This document shows positions 63,500-64,000 of a DNA stretch of 64,000 nucleotides, in pieces. A program made the position numbers and the translations under genes. Source of the stretch: an uncultured Saccharospirillaceae bacterium (GTDB lineage Bacteria > Pseudomonadota > Gammaproteobacteria > Pseudomonadales > Oceanobacteraceae); contig CANNFT010000002.1 of the NCBI GenBank assembly GCA_947503895.1, positions 434,001-498,000 of the forward strand, read 5' to 3'. Every line of letters starts with the position of its first letter. The stretch's first letter is position 1. The notes under the pieces were generated by a model. That model saw nothing but the letters and a program-made list of their open reading frames with translations. It made no database searches and was not told the DNA's origin.

Positions 63500-64000
63500 C
63501 TAGTGACCCATAAGATTTTTCAAGCCAGCCAATGCGGATTCACCGCGAGCCTTTTTCTGTTCTTGACTGGTCTCTCCAAAGCCTTCTCGTTCTAGATCAT
63601 CTGTGGGTATTTCATCTAAGAATCGACTGGGCGTAGGCTCTGACATCTCGCCGTATTGCTTGCGTTTAGCGGTCAGAGTCAGCGTGAGGTTGAGCTTTGC
63701 GCGTGTGATGCCCACGTACATTAATCGGCGTTCTTCCTCGATGTTGTTTTCTTCAATGCTGTTGCGGTGCGGCAGAATCTCTTCTTCTAATCCCATGATC
63801 CATACATAAGGAAACTCTAGGCCTTTTGATGCGTGTAGGGTCATGAGCTGCACTTGATCCAGTTCATCGTCTTGTTCCTGGCGTTCCAGCATATCGCGCA
63901 GTATCAGTTTGGAAATCGCATCTTCGATGTCCATCTCTTCGCCATTTTCTTCCGCTTTGCTGAGCATGCGATCGATATTATCGATCAAGAACCACACGTT
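63500..64000 (-). CDS. rep: ATP-dependent DNA helicase Rep (3' part)
   Basis: The C-terminal 166 or so codons of a UvrD/Rep-family SF1 helicase; the gene continues beyond the window edge. Visible motifs are VQLMTLHASKGLEFPYVWIMG (motif V) and EERRLMYVGITRAK (motif VI). The ending PTPSRFLDEIPTDDLEREGF with a final LAGLKNLMGH resembles Rep rather than UvrD, and Rep lies next to cytochrome c5 in Pseudomonas. It helps replication pass protein roadblocks. Confidence 0.9.
   Translation of the reverse strand, partial: NVWFLIDNIDRMLSKAEENGEEMDIEDAISKLILRDMLERQEQDDELDQVQLMTLHASKGLEFPYVWIMGLEEEILPHRNSIEENNIEEERRLMYVGITRAKLNLTLTLTAKRKQYGEMSEPTPSRFLDEIPTDDLEREGFGETSQEQKKARGESALAGLKNLMGH

Overview
The window is a stretch of chromosome from a marine-type gammaproteobacterium, most like the Oceanospirillales/Pseudomonadales. 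Several Pseudomonas-style gene neighbourhoods are present: rubredoxin/rubredoxin reductase/HU, recG-oxyR, mutM, hemW-rdgB-DUF4426-metW-metX-yggT, rph/yicC, gmk-rpoZ-spoT-ridA, argH/algZ-algR, hisB-hisH-hisF, mutY-yggX-tRNA-Phe, and cytochrome c5 next to rep. Species cannot be named from the sequence alone. No rRNA, CRISPR array, intact IS element or prophage was seen.

Layout. 0-18.2 kb is dense housekeeping: electron transfer (rubredoxin system), HU, a YbaK-HDOD regulator, a secreted lipin-like phosphatase, recG-oxyR, DNA repair (mutM, rdgB), hemW, methionine biosynthesis (metX-metW), rph and yicC. 18.2-26.0 kb is an AT-rich accessory block between yicC and gmk. It holds a badly broken DUF4143-type ATPase, then a one-directional run of small unrelated ORFs separated by attC-like palindromes, then an M28 peptidase lipoprotein. 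26.0-29.8 kb is gmk-rpoZ-spoT-ridA. 30.5-32.0 kb is a long non-coding stretch with a strongly structured segment that may be an RNA. 32-36.5 kb has a LysR regulator, argH, and the algZ-algR two-component pair. 36.7-40.8 kb is a second accessory block of secreted proteins: an aerolysin-like pore-forming toxin with a jacalin-like lectin domain, an AraC-type regulator upstream of it, and a secreted endonuclease/exonuclease/phosphatase-fold enzyme. 41.3-43.5 kb is the his cluster without hisA. 43.7-49.5 kb has a PanM-like acetyltransferase, mlaC, a yfiR-GGDEF/EAL pair, mutY and yggX, followed by tRNA-Phe.

51.4-62.6 kb, between tRNA-Phe and tRNA-Arg, is a defence locus: a small XRE regulator, a Mrr-type endonuclease, and a type I restriction-modification system (hsdM-hsdS-...-hsdR). 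Three extra genes are packed without gaps between hsdS and hsdR: a 431-residue helical protein with a possible HEPN-like N-terminus, a two-helix membrane protein, and an AlbA_2/GHKL-type ATP-binding protein. The gene spacing implies one operon of seven genes. The window ends with cytochrome c5 and the 3' part of rep.

The least explained parts are the genes inserted in the restriction operon together with the odd xre-mrr junction, the lectin-toxin module with its candidate AraC operator, the structured RNA candidate at 30.56-30.69 kb, and the cassette-like array between yicC and gmk.
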